DNA of 64,000 bases from Hymenobacter aranciens (GCF_030580865.1 NZ_JAUQSY010000001.1:496001-560000); one strand, 5' to 3'; numbered from the stretch's first letter, positions 1-9,076 are shown. Program-made: numbers and translations. Notes: generated from the letters alone by a model not told the origin.

Positions 1-90
1 CAGCAGCGCAGTCAGCAGCCAGCGCCCCCAGGGAAACCCCAGGCGACGGGCAGCAGGCTTGCGGGAGGAGGGGCGGGGAGTGGGCGGCAT
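1..90 (-). CDS. N-terminus of an unidentified protein (partial)
   Basis: An ATG on the minus strand at 90 opens a frame that runs off the left edge of the window. The visible 30 residues start MPPTPRPSSRKPAARRLG and are rich in Pro, Arg and Lys. They end in a hydrophobic run (WGRWLLTALL) that looks like the start of a membrane anchor or signal sequence. A basic tail before a single membrane segment fits several envelope proteins, including peptidoglycan glycosyltransferases, but too little is visible to name it. Confidence 0.4.
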   Translation of the reverse strand, partial: MPPTPRPSSRKPAARRLGFPWGRWLLTALL

Positions 91-189
91 GCAGGAGAAC
101 TGGTCAAAAATAACGCACGCCCGCGCTCCAATCGTGCCCCGCACCGTCTTTTTCGCCAACTTTACGCGTATTCCCGCATTATTTCGCCC

Positions 190-465
190 ATGTCTTTCCT
201 CCTGAACTCCGAAGCCCGCGACGAATCCGGCCACCTCATCCGCGAGTTGCACGGGGTGAAGCTGGCCGATATTCTCACCTACCTCGTGGCTGCCTACGAC
301 TGGCCCGGCCTCGACGAGCGGCTGCGCATGAACTGCTTTGCCGTGAACCCCAGCATCAAATCGAGCCTGAGCTTCCTGCGCCGCACACCCTGGGCCCGGG
401 CCAAAGTGGAGGAGCTCTACATCAAAGCCCGCACGGCCGACGTGACGGGCCGCAAACGCCCCTAG
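190..465 (+). CDS. VF530-family (DUF2132) small protein
   Basis: This 91-residue protein matches the small VF530/DUF2132 family, which is named for its DNA-binding-like fold. The core is easily recognised: a helix with LHGVKLADILTYLV, then the pattern NCFAVNPSIKSSLSFLRRTP, then WARAKVEELYI near the C-terminus. The family is usually 70-90 residues, so this copy is full length. The ATG at 190 is followed at once by the family core, and no earlier start is needed. Its molecular role is not established. It is followed after 3 bases by a membrane protein gene, so the two are probably co-transcribed. Confidence 0.85.
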   Translation: MSFLLNSEARDESGHLIRELHGVKLADILTYLVAAYDWPGLDERLRMNCFAVNPSIKSSLSFLRRTPWARAKVEELYIKARTADVTGRKRP

Positions 466-468
466 CGC

Positions 469-792
469 ATGGCCGGCTCCGCTCCTAAATCTTCGGGAAG
501 CGCGCTACTGGCTGGTTTGGCGGGCTTTGTGGTGTTCGAAACGCTGGCGTTTTTCCTGCTGCGCTTCCTTACCTCCGGCCTGGGCGAGGCCGACCAGTAC
601 CAGCCCGACAACACCATCGTCAGCAACTGGGTGAAGACGATGGTGTTCGTACTACTGCACCTGACGCTGGTGATTGTGGCCGTGCTGGTGCTGAGCAACC
701 GGCTGCCGCGCCATTATCGCGGGCAGGTGATGGGGTGGTTTTATCTATCGCTGCTGATGAGCTTTGTGCTGCTGATTCCGCTGTTCGGGTAA
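469..792 (+). CDS. Small three-helix membrane protein, function unknown
   Basis: This 107-residue protein has three hydrophobic segments: about residues 12-33 (LLAGLAGFVVFETLAFFLL), 54-75 (MVFVLLHLTLVIVAVLVL) and 86-105 (VMGWFYLSLLMSFVLLIPL). Short polar loops separate them. I do not recognise a family. It starts 3 bases after the VF530-like gene on the same strand, so it is probably the second gene of a two-gene unit. A long A/T-rich inverted repeat downstream could end the transcript. No catalytic motif is visible. Confidence 0.7.
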   Translation: MAGSAPKSSGSALLAGLAGFVVFETLAFFLLRFLTSGLGEADQYQPDNTIVSNWVKTMVFVLLHLTLVIVAVLVLSNRLPRHYRGQVMGWFYLSLLMSFVLLIPLFG

Positions 793-809
793 CGTGAACT
801 ACAGCTGAG

Positions 810-878
810 TTAAAAGTTGAGGGTTAAAAGTTAAAACCAGTTCATCACTGCTTTTAACTTTTAACCCTCAACTTTTAA
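810..878. repeat. Perfect 27-bp inverted repeat between convergent genes
   Basis: The arms at 810-836 and 852-878 are exact reverse complements (27 of 27) around a 15-base loop. The arm itself contains the near-repeat TTAAAAGTTGAGGG / TTAAAAGTTAAAA. It lies between the membrane protein gene (+) and the end of the transketolase gene (-), so it can act as a bidirectional terminator. It is far longer than an ordinary terminator stem and may be a dispersed palindrome. Confidence 0.8.
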
Positions 879-896
879 TTTGTAAAAAGGAGGCTC

Positions 897-2942
897 TTAC
901 GACAGCACTTCCTTCTCTGCGCTGCCCTTTTCCTTGCCTTTGAGCACTTCGTGCGCTTTCGCCACCACGTTTTCCACGGTGAAGCCAAACTCCGCCATCA
1001 CTTCCTCACCCGGGCCCGATTCGCCAAAGCGATTCATCGCAAGGCTGAAGCCTTCGTCGGTGGCGTACTTGTGCCAGCCGATGGGCGAGCCGGCCTCAAT
1101 GGTAATGCGCTTTTTCAGGCTGGGCGGCAGTATTTTGTGTTGGTATGTTTCGTCCTGCTGCTCAAACAATTCCCAGCTGGGCATGCTCACTACGCGGGCC
1201 GGTACGCCTTCCTTCGCCAGGGCTTCCTGCGCCTTCAGCGCCAACGAAACCTCGGAGCCGGTGGCGATGAGAATGAGCTTCGCCTGACCTTCGGCTTCTT
1301 TCAGAATGTAAGCGCCTTTGGCCACGCCCTCGCGGGCCGAGCCGAGCACGGTCTGGTCGAAAACCGGCAGCTTCTGGCGGCTGAGAATCAGCAGCACCGG
1401 CGACTTGGGCTTGGTGAGGGCCACGCGCCACGATTCGACGGTTTCGTTGGCATCGCCGGGGCGCAGCACAATGATATTGGGGATGGTGCGCAGCGATACC
1501 ACCTGCTCGATGGGCTGGTGGGTGGGGCCGTCTTCGCCCAGCCCGATGCTGTCGTGGGTGAAGACGAACGTAACGGCCGACTCGGCCAACGCCGTGAGAC
1601 GGATGGCCCCGCGCATGTAGTCGCTGAACGTGAGGAAGGTACCGCCGTACACGCGCAGGCCGCCGTGGTGGCTCAGGCCGTTGAGGGCGCCGCCCATGGC
1701 GTGCTCGCGCACCCCAAACCAGACGTTGTTGTGGGCATAATTACCTGGCTGAAAGCTCACGTCGCCGCTCGTCGGCATGTCGTTGGAGCTGGCCAAATCG
1801 GCCGAGCCGCCGAAGAGGTAGGGGATGCTTTTCTTCAACGCTTCCAGCGCTTTGCCCGAAGCTTGGCGGGTGGCCAGCTCTTTATCAGCAGGCGTGAAGA
1901 CGGGCAGGTCCTTGTCCCAGTCCTTCGGCAACTCGCCTTTAAAGGAAATCTGAAACTGCTTGGCTTCGGCTTCAAATTCCTTCGCGAATTTCGCAAACTG
2001 CTCATCCCATTCCTGTTGCAGCTTGGCGCCGCGCTTCCCGGGCTCCAGCAGGTGCGGCTTCACTTCGGCGGGCACTACGAAGGATTTTTCGGGGTCGAAG
2101 CCGAAAAACGCCTTGGCTTTCTTGAGGTTTTCCTCACCCAGCGGCGAGCCGTGCACTTTACTGGTGCCTTCCTGGGGGCTGCCAAAGCCGATGATGGTTT
2201 TGACCGAAATCAGCGACGGGCGTTCGGTTTCGGCCTGCGCGGCTTTGATAGCAGCTTCAATGGCATCCAGGTCGTTGCCGTCGGCCACGCGCTGGGTGTG
2301 CCAGCCGTAGGCGTCGAAGCGTTTCAACACGTCCTCGGTGTAGGCCAGCTTGGTGGGGCCGTCGAGGCTGATGTCGTTGTCGTCGTAGAGGTAAATGAGC
2401 TTACCCAGCTTGAGGTGGCCGGCCAGCGAAGCGGCCTCGGCCGAAATACCTTCCATTAGGTCGCCATCGCTCACAATGGCGTAGGTGTGGTGGTCTACTA
2501 CATTGTGCCCGGGCTTGTTATAGAGCGCAGCTAAGTGCGCTTCGCCCATCGCCATACCCACTCCGTTGGCAAAACCCTGGCCCAGCGGGCCGGTGGTCAC
2601 CTCCACGCCGGGCGTGATGTGCGACTCGGGGTGGCCCGGCGTGCGCGAGTGCAGCTTGCGAAACTGCTTGAGGTCGTCGAGCGACAAATCGTAGCCATAT
2701 AAATGCAACAGGCTGTACAGCAGTGCCGAGCCGTGCCCGGCCGAGAGCACAAACCGGTCGCGGTTGGGCCACTTGGGGTCTTGCGGATTAAAGCGCAGGA
2801 AGCGCGACCACAGCACGTAGGCCATGGGCGCGGCGCCCAGCGGCAGGCCCGGGTGGCCCGAGTTGGCCGCCTGCACGGCATCGACGGATAGTAGGCGAAT
2901 GGTGGAAACACTCAGGTCATCAAGCGAATGAGAAGCAGCCAT
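897..2942 (-). CDS. tkt: Transketolase
   Basis: This thiamine-diphosphate enzyme moves two-carbon ketol units between sugar phosphates in the non-oxidative pentose phosphate pathway, in the cytoplasm. The 681-residue product has the usual family length and order. The TPP-binding half carries [12 protein letters not shown] (about 28-39), [11 protein letters not shown] (about 66-76) and SDGDLMEG. The pyrimidine half carries [10 protein letters not shown] with the catalytic Glu, and the C-terminal domain follows. The frame is open to 3026, but the ATG at 2942 is chosen because [24 protein letters not shown] is the usual family N-terminus. The 28 residues upstream look unlike transketolase. It is transcribed alone. 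Confidence 0.96.
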   Translation of the reverse strand: MAASHSLDDLSVSTIRLLSVDAVQAANSGHPGLPLGAAPMAYVLWSRFLRFNPQDPKWPNRDRFVLSAGHGSALLYSLLHLYGYDLSLDDLKQFRKLHSRTPGHPESHITPGVEVTTGPLGQGFANGVGMAMGEAHLAALYNKPGHNVVDHHTYAIVSDGDLMEGISAEAASLAGHLKLGKLIYLYDDNDISLDGPTKLAYTEDVLKRFDAYGWHTQRVADGNDLDAIEAAIKAAQAETERPSLISVKTIIGFGSPQEGTSKVHGSPLGEENLKKAKAFFGFDPEKSFVVPAEVKPHLLEPGKRGAKLQQEWDEQFAKFAKEFEAEAKQFQISFKGELPKDWDKDLPVFTPADKELATRQASGKALEALKKSIPYLFGGSADLASSNDMPTSGDVSFQPGNYAHNNVWFGVREHAMGGALNGLSHHGGLRVYGGTFLTFSDYMRGAIRLTALAESAVTFVFTHDSIGLGEDGPTHQPIEQVVSLRTIPNIIVLRPGDANETVESWRVALTKPKSPVLLILSRQKLPVFDQTVLGSAREGVAKGAYILKEAEGQAKLILIATGSEVSLALKAQEALAKEGVPARVVSMPSWELFEQQDETYQHKILPPSLKKRITIEAGSPIGWHKYATDEGFSLAMNRFGESGPGEEVMAEFGFTVENVVAKAHEVLKGKEKGSAEKEVLS

Positions 2943-3129
2943 AGGAAAGAAAATGGTTATGAAGAAAACCGTGTACGGGATTTGAGCGCCGCAAGTGGCA
3001 TCTTCATAAGCTGATTTCCGGCGCACTTGTTACGCTCAATGCGCCCAATAGCACGCCCACTGGCATCGGAGTCTGTTCAATTCGTCAAATCCGTTTGAAA
3101 CGAAGTTCGGGGTAGCCAATCTGTGGTCC

Positions 3130-3157
3130 AAAACAAAACCACCGCTGTGGGCGGTGG
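3130..3157 (-). terminator. Terminator downstream of hsp20, with a nearby direct repeat
   Basis: On the minus strand CCACCGC-CCACA-GCGGTGG is followed by TTTTGTTTT, a standard intrinsic terminator for the Hsp20 gene that ends at 3291. The rest of the 348-base gap 2943-3290 holds no gene. It contains a 20-base direct repeat (3191-3210 and 3226-3245, one mismatch, core GGTCGGTCCCGG), and it must also carry the transketolase promoter, for which I see no clear TAnnTTTG. Confidence 0.75.
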
Positions 3158-3290
3158 CTCAATGAGTAACACAAAGACAATGGTACGCTCCCGGTCGGTC
3201 CCGGGGTTATCAGCAGACGGCGGTGCCGGTCGGTCCCGGCGTTATGGGTTGGTAGTCGGATTGCCGACTAATTTACTTTATTCGACCAGC

Positions 3291-3677
3291 TTATTCCTCG
3301 TCGGCCGGGCGCACGTCGATTTCGCGCTGCGTGGGACGTTTGAAGGGAATGCGGACCAGCAACTCGTCGTCTTCCTGCACAGCGTCGATGCGGGCGAGGT
3401 CGAGGTTGGTGGGCATGTCGAGCGTTTGCACGAAGAGCGGGGCGGTTACCGAGTCGGAGGGCTCGTTGCGATGCTCACCGTACACGGTCAGGCGCTGGTT
3501 GTTAAGCACTACGCGAAAGGTGTCGGGCGATACCGAGGGCATGGCTACACGCAGAATTACGCCCTTTTCGCGCTGGTCGACGCGCAGGCGGGGCTGGGCC
3601 ACGCCGCCGCCGATGGTGTTCATCAGGTCGAGCTGCGGGGCGATGTTACGGATAAATTCAGGGCTGATAAATTTCAT
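3291..3677 (-). CDS. Hsp20 / alpha-crystallin family small heat-shock protein
   Basis: This 128-residue protein is read as an ATP-independent holdase chaperone. A short N-terminal arm (MKFISPEFIRNIAPQLDLMN) precedes an alpha-crystallin-type beta-sandwich at about residues 30-120. That domain includes KGVILRVAMPSVSPDTFRVV, NNQRLTVYGEH and the late strand DDELLVRIPFKRP. The canonical A-x-x-x-n-G-V-L motif is degenerate here (DAVQEDDELLVRIP), so it belongs to the divergent Bacteroidota group. It has its own downstream terminator and appears monocistronic. The assignment rests on strand pattern and length more than on an exact motif. Confidence 0.75.
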   Translation of the reverse strand: MKFISPEFIRNIAPQLDLMNTIGGGVAQPRLRVDQREKGVILRVAMPSVSPDTFRVVLNNQRLTVYGEHRNEPSDSVTAPLFVQTLDMPTNLDLARIDAVQEDDELLVRIPFKRPTQREIDVRPADEE

Positions 3678-3870
3678 GGCAAAGAGCCTGTTTCAGGTCG
3701 GCTTCGCCGCAGGTATTTCAAATAGTGTACCAACTTGAATCAGGGGCTAATCATCGTGACCATCAGTCAAATTGGCGGCTATTTGCTGCCACAAATCAGT
3801 GTTGTCGGCCATAGTGACTGAAAGTAACTATTGGCAGCCTTGCACCTCGCCGAAATGGCAGTTTTCGGTC

Positions 3871-5754
3871 CTAGAACCGGCTGGTGAGCCCGAAGTGGAC
3901 TTTGGAATTGCCCAGCGCAAAGCTTTGCCGGGCCTCCTTCGACTGCCCCACTGAGTACACAAACTGGAACAAGCCGGCCGGGGTGCGGAAGCTCAGGCCC
4001 GCGCCCATGCCGGTAGGAAAATCATCGTAGCGCTCGGTCGGAATGTCCTGGCGTAGATACGCTTGGTCAACAAACAGAAAGACGTACGAATCGGCCCCGG
4101 TAAACTGCCGGAACTCGGCCGTAGTGACGGCGTAGGTACTGGCATAAAACAGGTTTTCGGCGAAGCCGCGCAAAGAGTTCAGGCCGCCCACGCGGAATAA
4201 GTCGTTCTTAAACAATCGCTCATTAATCAAGCTTTCGCCTCGGGCGCGCAGCAGCAGCACGCCATTGCGGCCCACCGGTGCGTAGCGCTCGGCGCGCAGG
4301 CCAAAGCTGTATTGGGTAGTGCGCAGCTTCACGCCATCGTAGAGCTCCGGGGCCAGAGCCGAGTTCTGCAAAATGGTTTTGGTGCCCACCGCGCCCTGCC
4401 CGGTGATGAGATAGCCGCGGTGTGGGAAATACAAATCATCAAGGCTGTTCCAGTTGTAAGCCAGGCCGTAAGAGTTGTAGCGGGAGTCAATGTTTTCGGG
4501 TAGGGTGGAGCGCGGTCTGGCCAGCGTGGTATCAAGCAGCCGTGAGCCGCGCTGCTCAAAAAAGAAGCTGACCCGCCCCGCCCGCGCCGTCGGGTAGGCC
4601 ACTTCCACGCGAGGCTTAATGTTGAGAAAGTCGTAACTCTGGCGGTAAAGGTTGAACGTAGCGCTAACTTCCAGTGGTGTGCCAAAAAAGCTGGGGTGCA
4701 GGTACTGCATGTCGAGCAGCTGCGAGAAGGCGTCGGTTTTGCGGAATTGCAGGCCCGCACCCTTGCCGCCGCCCTTGATGTTGCGCAACGTCACGTTGAC
4801 ATCGCCGGTGAAAATAACGCCGCTGCCATCGGTATCGGGAATCACGCCAACGATGGCATCGAACTGGTTGCTGGGTCGCTCATCGAGCAGCAGATACACC
4901 CGCGCCCGACCCCGCGAGAAGCGCACTTCCGGCTCGGCCTTGAGGCGCACGTAGGGCAGCTGGCGCAGTAGCTGGGCGGCGGCCACCACGCGCTGCTGGC
5001 TGAAGGGCTGACCGGGCGTGATTTGCAGATACTTGGTGAGGAAGCGCTTCTTGGTTTTGGTGGTGCCCAGGATTTCCAGCGAGTCGAACACGATGAGCGG
5101 GCCGCGCTTGAGCACCACGCGTCCGGCAATGTCATGCCCGCTGAGCTGCACCGAATCGAGCCCGACGGTGGCGAAGGGAAAGCCCTGGTTTTCGGCTTCG
5201 GTGAGCACGCGCTCCTGCAGCTTGGTCCAGTCGGCGGGTACCCAGGGCTGGTTGCGGAAAAACCGCTCGCGGTAGCCGGCGCGGGTGAGTAGGGCGTCGC
5301 CGAGGTTGCCGTTGCGCAGGCGCGCCCAGCGGAATTTCTCGCCCACGTAGAGGCGCACCCGCACGGTGTCGCGGCGCCAGCGCATCTCGTCGGCCGAGGC
5401 AGTGAGGTAGGAATCGGCCTGCAAAGCCAGCACCAGCTCGCGCACCTCGCGCAGGGCGCTGAGCGAGTCGGGGACGGTGTTTTTAATCTTGATTCGACGC
5501 AGAATAGCCTTGTCAGCAACTTCGGCATCGATGCGCAGGAAGCGCGGGTGGGCCAGCGGGCGCGGCGCGGCTACGGGCGGCGGAGTGACCGCGCTGGGCG
5601 GTAGGGGAGGGGAGGCAATGCCGCCCTGGGCCGGAGCCGCCGGATTGAGCGTTTGCGCCCACGCCCTTACGCCAGGCAGACTCAAGCTCAGGCTTAGCAG
5701 CAGAAAGAAAAAACGCGTAAAATTCCGGGCGTACATTCGGGGAGGATAACGCAA
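3871..5754 (-). CDS. BamA/TamA-type outer-membrane protein (POTRA plus surface-antigen barrel)
   Basis: This 627-residue protein is exported to the outer membrane. A signal peptide (second possible ATG at 5736: MYARNFTRFFFLLLSLSLSL, cleavage near WAQ) and a Pro/Ala-rich linker come first. POTRA-like modules span about residues 75-300; the last is clear (IVFDSLEILGTTKTKKRFL to VYLLLDERP). The C-terminal half is a D15/surface-antigen beta-barrel with NIKGGGKGAGLQF, FRVGGLNSLRGF and a terminal aromatic residue (FGLTSRF). The VGGLNSLRGF stretch resembles the conserved inward-folded loop motif of this superfamily. It is shorter than BamA (5 POTRAs) and nearer to TamA-like proteins, so I give no gene symbol. 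A minus-strand -7 box lies at 5772-5779. Confidence 0.85.
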   Translation of the reverse strand: MRYPPRMYARNFTRFFFLLLSLSLSLPGVRAWAQTLNPAAPAQGGIASPPLPPSAVTPPPVAAPRPLAHPRFLRIDAEVADKAILRRIKIKNTVPDSLSALREVRELVLALQADSYLTASADEMRWRRDTVRVRLYVGEKFRWARLRNGNLGDALLTRAGYRERFFRNQPWVPADWTKLQERVLTEAENQGFPFATVGLDSVQLSGHDIAGRVVLKRGPLIVFDSLEILGTTKTKKRFLTKYLQITPGQPFSQQRVVAAAQLLRQLPYVRLKAEPEVRFSRGRARVYLLLDERPSNQFDAIVGVIPDTDGSGVIFTGDVNVTLRNIKGGGKGAGLQFRKTDAFSQLLDMQYLHPSFFGTPLEVSATFNLYRQSYDFLNIKPRVEVAYPTARAGRVSFFFEQRGSRLLDTTLARPRSTLPENIDSRYNSYGLAYNWNSLDDLYFPHRGYLITGQGAVGTKTILQNSALAPELYDGVKLRTTQYSFGLRAERYAPVGRNGVLLLRARGESLINERLFKNDLFRVGGLNSLRGFAENLFYASTYAVTTAEFRQFTGADSYVFLFVDQAYLRQDIPTERYDDFPTGMGAGLSFRTPAGLFQFVYSVGQSKEARQSFALGNSKVHFGLTSRF

Positions 5755-5774
5755 ATTCCCGCGTTTAATTTCAA

Positions 5775-5835
5775 AAGTAGCGCATGCTCTCGCTTGCGCC
5801 CTATTCTACTGCGCAAGCTGAAGCATGCGCTACTT
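5775..5835. repeat. 25-bp imperfect palindrome abutting the hemW start codon
   Basis: The arms at 5775-5799 and 5811-5835 pair except for a few bases in the middle of the stem (AAGTAGCGCATGC... against ...GCATGCGCTACTT). The right arm ends exactly one base before the hemW ATG. The left arm overlaps a minus-strand TACTTTTG box (5772-5779) that suits the divergent outer-membrane protein gene. The element therefore occupies the whole divergent regulatory region. Confidence 0.75.
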
Positions 5836-6981
5836 ATGTCCGGCCTCTACCTCCATATTCCGTTCTGCAAGCAGGCCTGCCACTACTGCGACTTCCATTT
5901 CAGCACCTCGCTGGCTGCGAAGCCGCAGATGGTGGCGGCTATTAGCAAGGAGCTGGAACTGCGGCGCAACTATTTAGTAGCAAATGAGCCGCTGCAAACC
6001 ATCTACTTCGGTGGCGGTACCCCGTCGCTGCTGACGAGCGACGAGCTGAACCGCATTTTCGAGGCCATCCACGCGCATTTCACCGTAGCGCCCCAGGCCG
6101 AAATCACGCTCGAAGCCAACCCGGATGACCTCAGCGCCACTAAGCTGGCCGAGCTGGCGGCTTCGCCCATCAACCGCATCAGCATCGGCCTGCAAAGCTT
6201 CCACGAGCCGCATTTGCGACTGATGAACCGCGCCCACTCGGCCGAGGAATCGACTACCGCCGTGCGCCGGGCACAGGACGCGGGCTTTGAGAATATCTCG
6301 GTGGACTTGATTTACGGCGTGCCCGCGCCCGGGCATCATATCTGGGAAGCGGACCTGGCCAATGTGCTGAATTTAAAGGTGCCGCACATCTCGGCGTATG
6401 CCCTGACCATCGAGCCCGGCACGGCGCTGGGCCACCGCACGAAGAAGGGAACGTTCATCCCGCCACCCGATGATTTCGTGGCCACGCAATTCGAAATGCT
6501 GCTAGCCGAGCTGCGCCGGCACGGCTACGAGCAGTACGAAATCAGCAACTTCTGCCAGCCCGGCCGCGAAAGCCGCCACAACAGCAACTACTGGCGCGGC
6601 GTGCCCTACCTGGGCCTCGGCCCCAGCGCCCACAGCTACGACGGCCTCAACCGCCAGTTTAACCTGGCCAACAACCCCCAGTACCTGCGCGCCATTCTGG
6701 AGCAGGGTACCGTGCCCGCTACCTTCGAAGAGCTCACACCCACCGACCGCGCCAACGACTATATCCTCACTACTTTGCGCACCGCCCGGGGCTGCGACCT
6801 AGCCCACCTGCGCAACCACCTGGGCGTCGACCTGCCCGCCCGGCACGCCGCCTACCTCACCGAACTGCAAGCCAAAGGCTGGGCCACCATTCGCCACGAG
6901 GTGCTTACCTTGACCGACGCTGGCAAACTGCTGGCCGACCACATTACCCTGGAGCTGTTTCAGGAAGCCCCCGCCGCATGA
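5836..6981 (+). CDS. hemW: HemW-like radical SAM protein (coproporphyrinogen III oxidase family)
   Basis: This 381-residue radical-SAM protein belongs to the HemN/HemW family, whose HemW branch is known as a haem chaperone rather than a coproporphyrinogen oxidase. It has the cluster motif C-x3-C-x2-C at residues 11-18 (CKQACHYC) in the family N-terminus SGLYLHIPFC. YFGGGTPSLL is the SAM-binding glycine motif, followed by ISIGLQSF and the C-terminal HemN domain. ATG 5836 is chosen because the family starts at this point, and the 14 codons upstream lie in a palindrome. Its stop overlaps the next start (ATGA), so it heads an operon of four genes. Confidence 0.92.
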   Translation: MSGLYLHIPFCKQACHYCDFHFSTSLAAKPQMVAAISKELELRRNYLVANEPLQTIYFGGGTPSLLTSDELNRIFEAIHAHFTVAPQAEITLEANPDDLSATKLAELAASPINRISIGLQSFHEPHLRLMNRAHSAEESTTAVRRAQDAGFENISVDLIYGVPAPGHHIWEADLANVLNLKVPHISAYALTIEPGTALGHRTKKGTFIPPPDDFVATQFEMLLAELRRHGYEQYEISNFCQPGRESRHNSNYWRGVPYLGLGPSAHSYDGLNRQFNLANNPQYLRAILEQGTVPATFEELTPTDRANDYILTTLRTARGCDLAHLRNHLGVDLPARHAAYLTELQAKGWATIRHEVLTLTDAGKLLADHITLELFQEAPAA

Positions 6982-7415
6982 ACCTTCTCAGCGACACCCT
7001 TGCCAGCGACGCCGACTTCTTCGTAGAGCAGGTCGAAATCGTGGCCATCGTCTTCGACAACACCGACGACGTGACCGTGTGGGCCACTACGGCTATCGAC
7101 GACGAGCTGCATTTCTTCCACCTGGCGCTGCCCTTTAAGTCGCTCGACACGCTCATCAGCCTCGCCGCCGACCGCGCCGAAGCGATTCAGGAAGAAGTGG
7201 CCGACGCCCTGGCCGCCGGCGAGTGGCCCGTCCTGCTCGAATACCGCTCCGAAGAAAAGCCACCCCTGCCGCTCCCCAGCGTGGCCCTGAAGCTTTCGGT
7301 AACATACCCTGCGCCTGACCCAGAGGCTGGTGAGGAGGAAGCTGAAGACCCGGAGGACGCCATCCCGCATAACATCTTTTATCTCGAAGGCATCTACGCG
7401 CGCCTGGATTCGTGA
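6978..7415 (+). CDS. Acidic protein of unknown function in the hemW operon
   Basis: This 145-residue, strongly acidic protein has no signal peptide or membrane segment. The N-terminal two-thirds looks folded (EQVEIVAIVFDNTDDVTVWATT, ELHFFHLALPFKSL), and a Glu/Asp-rich stretch (EAGEEEAEDPEDA) sits near the C-terminus. I recognise no family. The ATG overlaps the hemW stop by ATGA, and its own stop overlaps the following start (TGATG), so translation of the three genes is probably coupled. The coupling suggests a partner role but does not identify one. Confidence 0.75.
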   Translation: MNLLSDTLASDADFFVEQVEIVAIVFDNTDDVTVWATTAIDDELHFFHLALPFKSLDTLISLAADRAEAIQEEVADALAAGEWPVLLEYRSEEKPPLPLPSVALKLSVTYPAPDPEAGEEEAEDPEDAIPHNIFYLEGIYARLDS

Positions 7416-8074
7416 TGGCTGGGCCGGTATTCTACCTCATCCCCGGTTTGGGCGCCGATGAGCGGGTGTTCCGCCGCCTGCACCTCGTCGGCACCGTCCG
7501 CGTGCTGGATTGGCTGCCGCCCCAATCGACCACCGAGCCGCTGGCGCACTACGCCGCTCGTCTGGCTGAGGCCGTGCCGGTGGGGGAGGAGTGCTGGCTG
7601 GTGGGTGTTTCTTTTGGCGGCATTCTGGCGCAGGAAGTAGCGCGGCTGCGACCCCTGGCGCGAGTGGTGTTGATTTCCAGTCTTGCCAGCCCAGTTGAGT
7701 TGCCATTCACGCTGCGCTTGGCACGGGCCACATGGCTCTACCGGCTGTTCCCGCCGCAGCTGCTGAAACTGATGCCGCGCGTGGCGCAATGGTTTTTCGG
7801 GGCGCGCAACGGGACTGAATACAAGCTGCTGCACCAGATTATTCAGGATACCGACCCGGTTTTTGCACAGTGGGCCATTCGGCAACTGCTGCAGTGGCCG
7901 GGCGTGGCCGCCGCCCGGCCCGCCGTGCGCCTGCACGGCACCCGCGACCGGCTGCTGCCCGCCCGGGGCGTGGCCGTTGAATACCGCTTAACTCGTGGCG
8001 GCCACTTCATGATTGTCAGCCACGCCGCCGAAATCAGCCGCATCCTTAACCAACTGGCCGCGACCCAACCCTAA
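7415..8074 (+). CDS. Alpha/beta hydrolase
   Basis: This 219-residue alpha/beta-hydrolase fold protein has an early oxyanion strand (YLIPGLGADERVF), the nucleophile elbow GVSFGG with Ser near residue 70, an acidic strand with HGTRDRLLP, and a late catalytic His (RGGHFMIV). The triad is complete by inspection. Substrate is unknown; the short cap and size resemble small esterases of the Bacteroidota. ATG 7415 is preferred over the GTG at 7412 because its A is shared with the upstream stop. It is third in the hemW operon. Confidence 0.85.
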   Translation: MAGPVFYLIPGLGADERVFRRLHLVGTVRVLDWLPPQSTTEPLAHYAARLAEAVPVGEECWLVGVSFGGILAQEVARLRPLARVVLISSLASPVELPFTLRLARATWLYRLFPPQLLKLMPRVAQWFFGARNGTEYKLLHQIIQDTDPVFAQWAIRQLLQWPGVAAARPAVRLHGTRDRLLPARGVAVEYRLTRGGHFMIVSHAAEISRILNQLAATQP

Positions 8075-8079
8075 CTTTG
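8072..8079 (+). promoter_or_regulatory. TAnnTTTG -7 box overlapping the upstream stop codon
   Basis: TAACTTTG fits the Bacteroidota -7 consensus. It begins on the TAA stop of the hydrolase gene and ends 4 bases before the cyclase ATG, so any transcript from it would be nearly leaderless. It could give the last gene an internal promoter, or be chance. Confidence 0.35.
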
Positions 8080-8082
8080 CGT

Positions 8083-8859
8083 ATGCTCCCCACTTTCCCC
8101 CACGCCGGAAAACTTTACTCCTACGAACCCGCCGCGCCGCTCGACATCTCGCTGCCGCTGGCGCCCGGCCCCGGGCAAGTCAATTGCTTCTGGGCCGAGC
8201 CGGTGCAATTCGACACCATCCGCGTCGGCTCCTTTGTGGGCAGCGTGGCGCTGGGCGGCAGCACCAACTACCAGCGCATCCACGTCACCCCGCACGGCAA
8301 CGGCACCCACACCGAGTGCTACGGCCACATCTCGCCCGACCCGGCCGTGACGCTCAATCAGTGCCTGCGCCGCTTCCTCTTCGTGGCCCGGCTGGTAAGC
8401 GTCACTCCCCAGAAGCAGGAAAACGGCGACCTCGTGGTGATGCTGGCTGACGTGCAAGCTGCCTTAGCTGCCCAGGCACCCGGCGAAGCTTTGCCGGAAG
8501 CTTTTGTCCTGCGGACCTTACCCAACGAAGCGGCCAAGCGCCAGCGCCAGTACTCTGGCACCAACCCTACTTATATAGAGCCCGCGTTGGCGCAGTTTCT
8601 GGTCGATAACAACGTGCAGCATTTCCTGCTCGACCTGCCCAGCGTCGACCGTGAGGAAGATGCTGGGCAACTGCTGGCGCACCACGCCTTTTGGCGCTAC
8701 CCACAGCAGCCGCGTTGCGGCGCTACTATCACGGAGTTGATTTTCGTGCCTAATGAAGTAAAGGACGGCTTGTATCTGCTCAATATTCAGGTGACGAGTC
8801 TGGAAATCGACGCCAGCCCCAGCAAGCCTGTTTTATACGCCCTTACCCTGGTCGACTAA
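8083..8859 (+). CDS. Cyclase-family (kynurenine formamidase-like) metal hydrolase
   Basis: This 258-residue protein belongs to the cyclase/kynurenine formamidase family, whose members hydrolyse amides or esters at a metal centre. The metal-binding signature HxGTHxE is visible as HGNGTHTECYGH around residue 71. The early DISLPLAPG and the late LLDLPSVDREEDAG fit the family pattern. ATG 8083 is chosen; a TTG two codons earlier also fits but lies inside a promoter-like box. It is the last gene of the hemW operon. The true substrate cannot be inferred: no other tryptophan-degradation gene is nearby. Confidence 0.85.
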   Translation: MLPTFPHAGKLYSYEPAAPLDISLPLAPGPGQVNCFWAEPVQFDTIRVGSFVGSVALGGSTNYQRIHVTPHGNGTHTECYGHISPDPAVTLNQCLRRFLFVARLVSVTPQKQENGDLVVMLADVQAALAAQAPGEALPEAFVLRTLPNEAAKRQRQYSGTNPTYIEPALAQFLVDNNVQHFLLDLPSVDREEDAGQLLAHHAFWRYPQQPRCGATITELIFVPNEVKDGLYLLNIQVTSLEIDASPSKPVLYALTLVD

Positions 8860-8867
8860 ACTATAGA

Positions 8868-9022
8868 CTAGCCGCAAAGCGGCGACACGTTGGTAGCTCA
8901 AGTGTAGGAATAATTTCAGAGCCGCAAAGCGGCGACACTTTTCGCCTGGGGAGTGCCGCCGCTTTGCGGCTCTGTGGTCCCTTTGTGTTATTTCTACCAA
9001 CATGCCGCCGCTTTGCGGCTAG
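8868..9022. repeat. Family 1 nested palindrome, copy A
   Basis: Outer arms begin CTAGCCGCAAAGCGGCG and end in the reverse complement at 9022. Inner arms carry AGAGCCGCAAAGCGGCG and its reverse complement. Each of the four arms contains the mini-palindrome GCCGC-AAA-GCGGC, and ACGTTGGTAG / CTACCAACATG completes the outer arm. It lies between convergent genes (cyclase and rpmA). Related copies are at 36260, 41619 and 51585. Confidence 0.9.
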
Positions 9023-9044
9023 TAATGTGTTGTGCGGAAACACG

Positions 9045-9076
9045 AAAAGGGCTGCCCCACGGGAGGCAGCCCTTTT
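9045..9076 (-). terminator. Terminator of the rplU-rpmA operon
   Basis: A 12-bp perfect stem (AAAAGGGCTGCC / GGCAGCCCTTTT) with an 8-base loop lies 24 bases beyond the rpmA stop. The T tract is present on both strands, so it can also end transcripts coming from the left. Confidence 0.85.

Noticed and set aside
951..2459. Long open frame antisense to transketolase
   Set aside because: It lies wholly inside a recognised gene and shows no family pattern.
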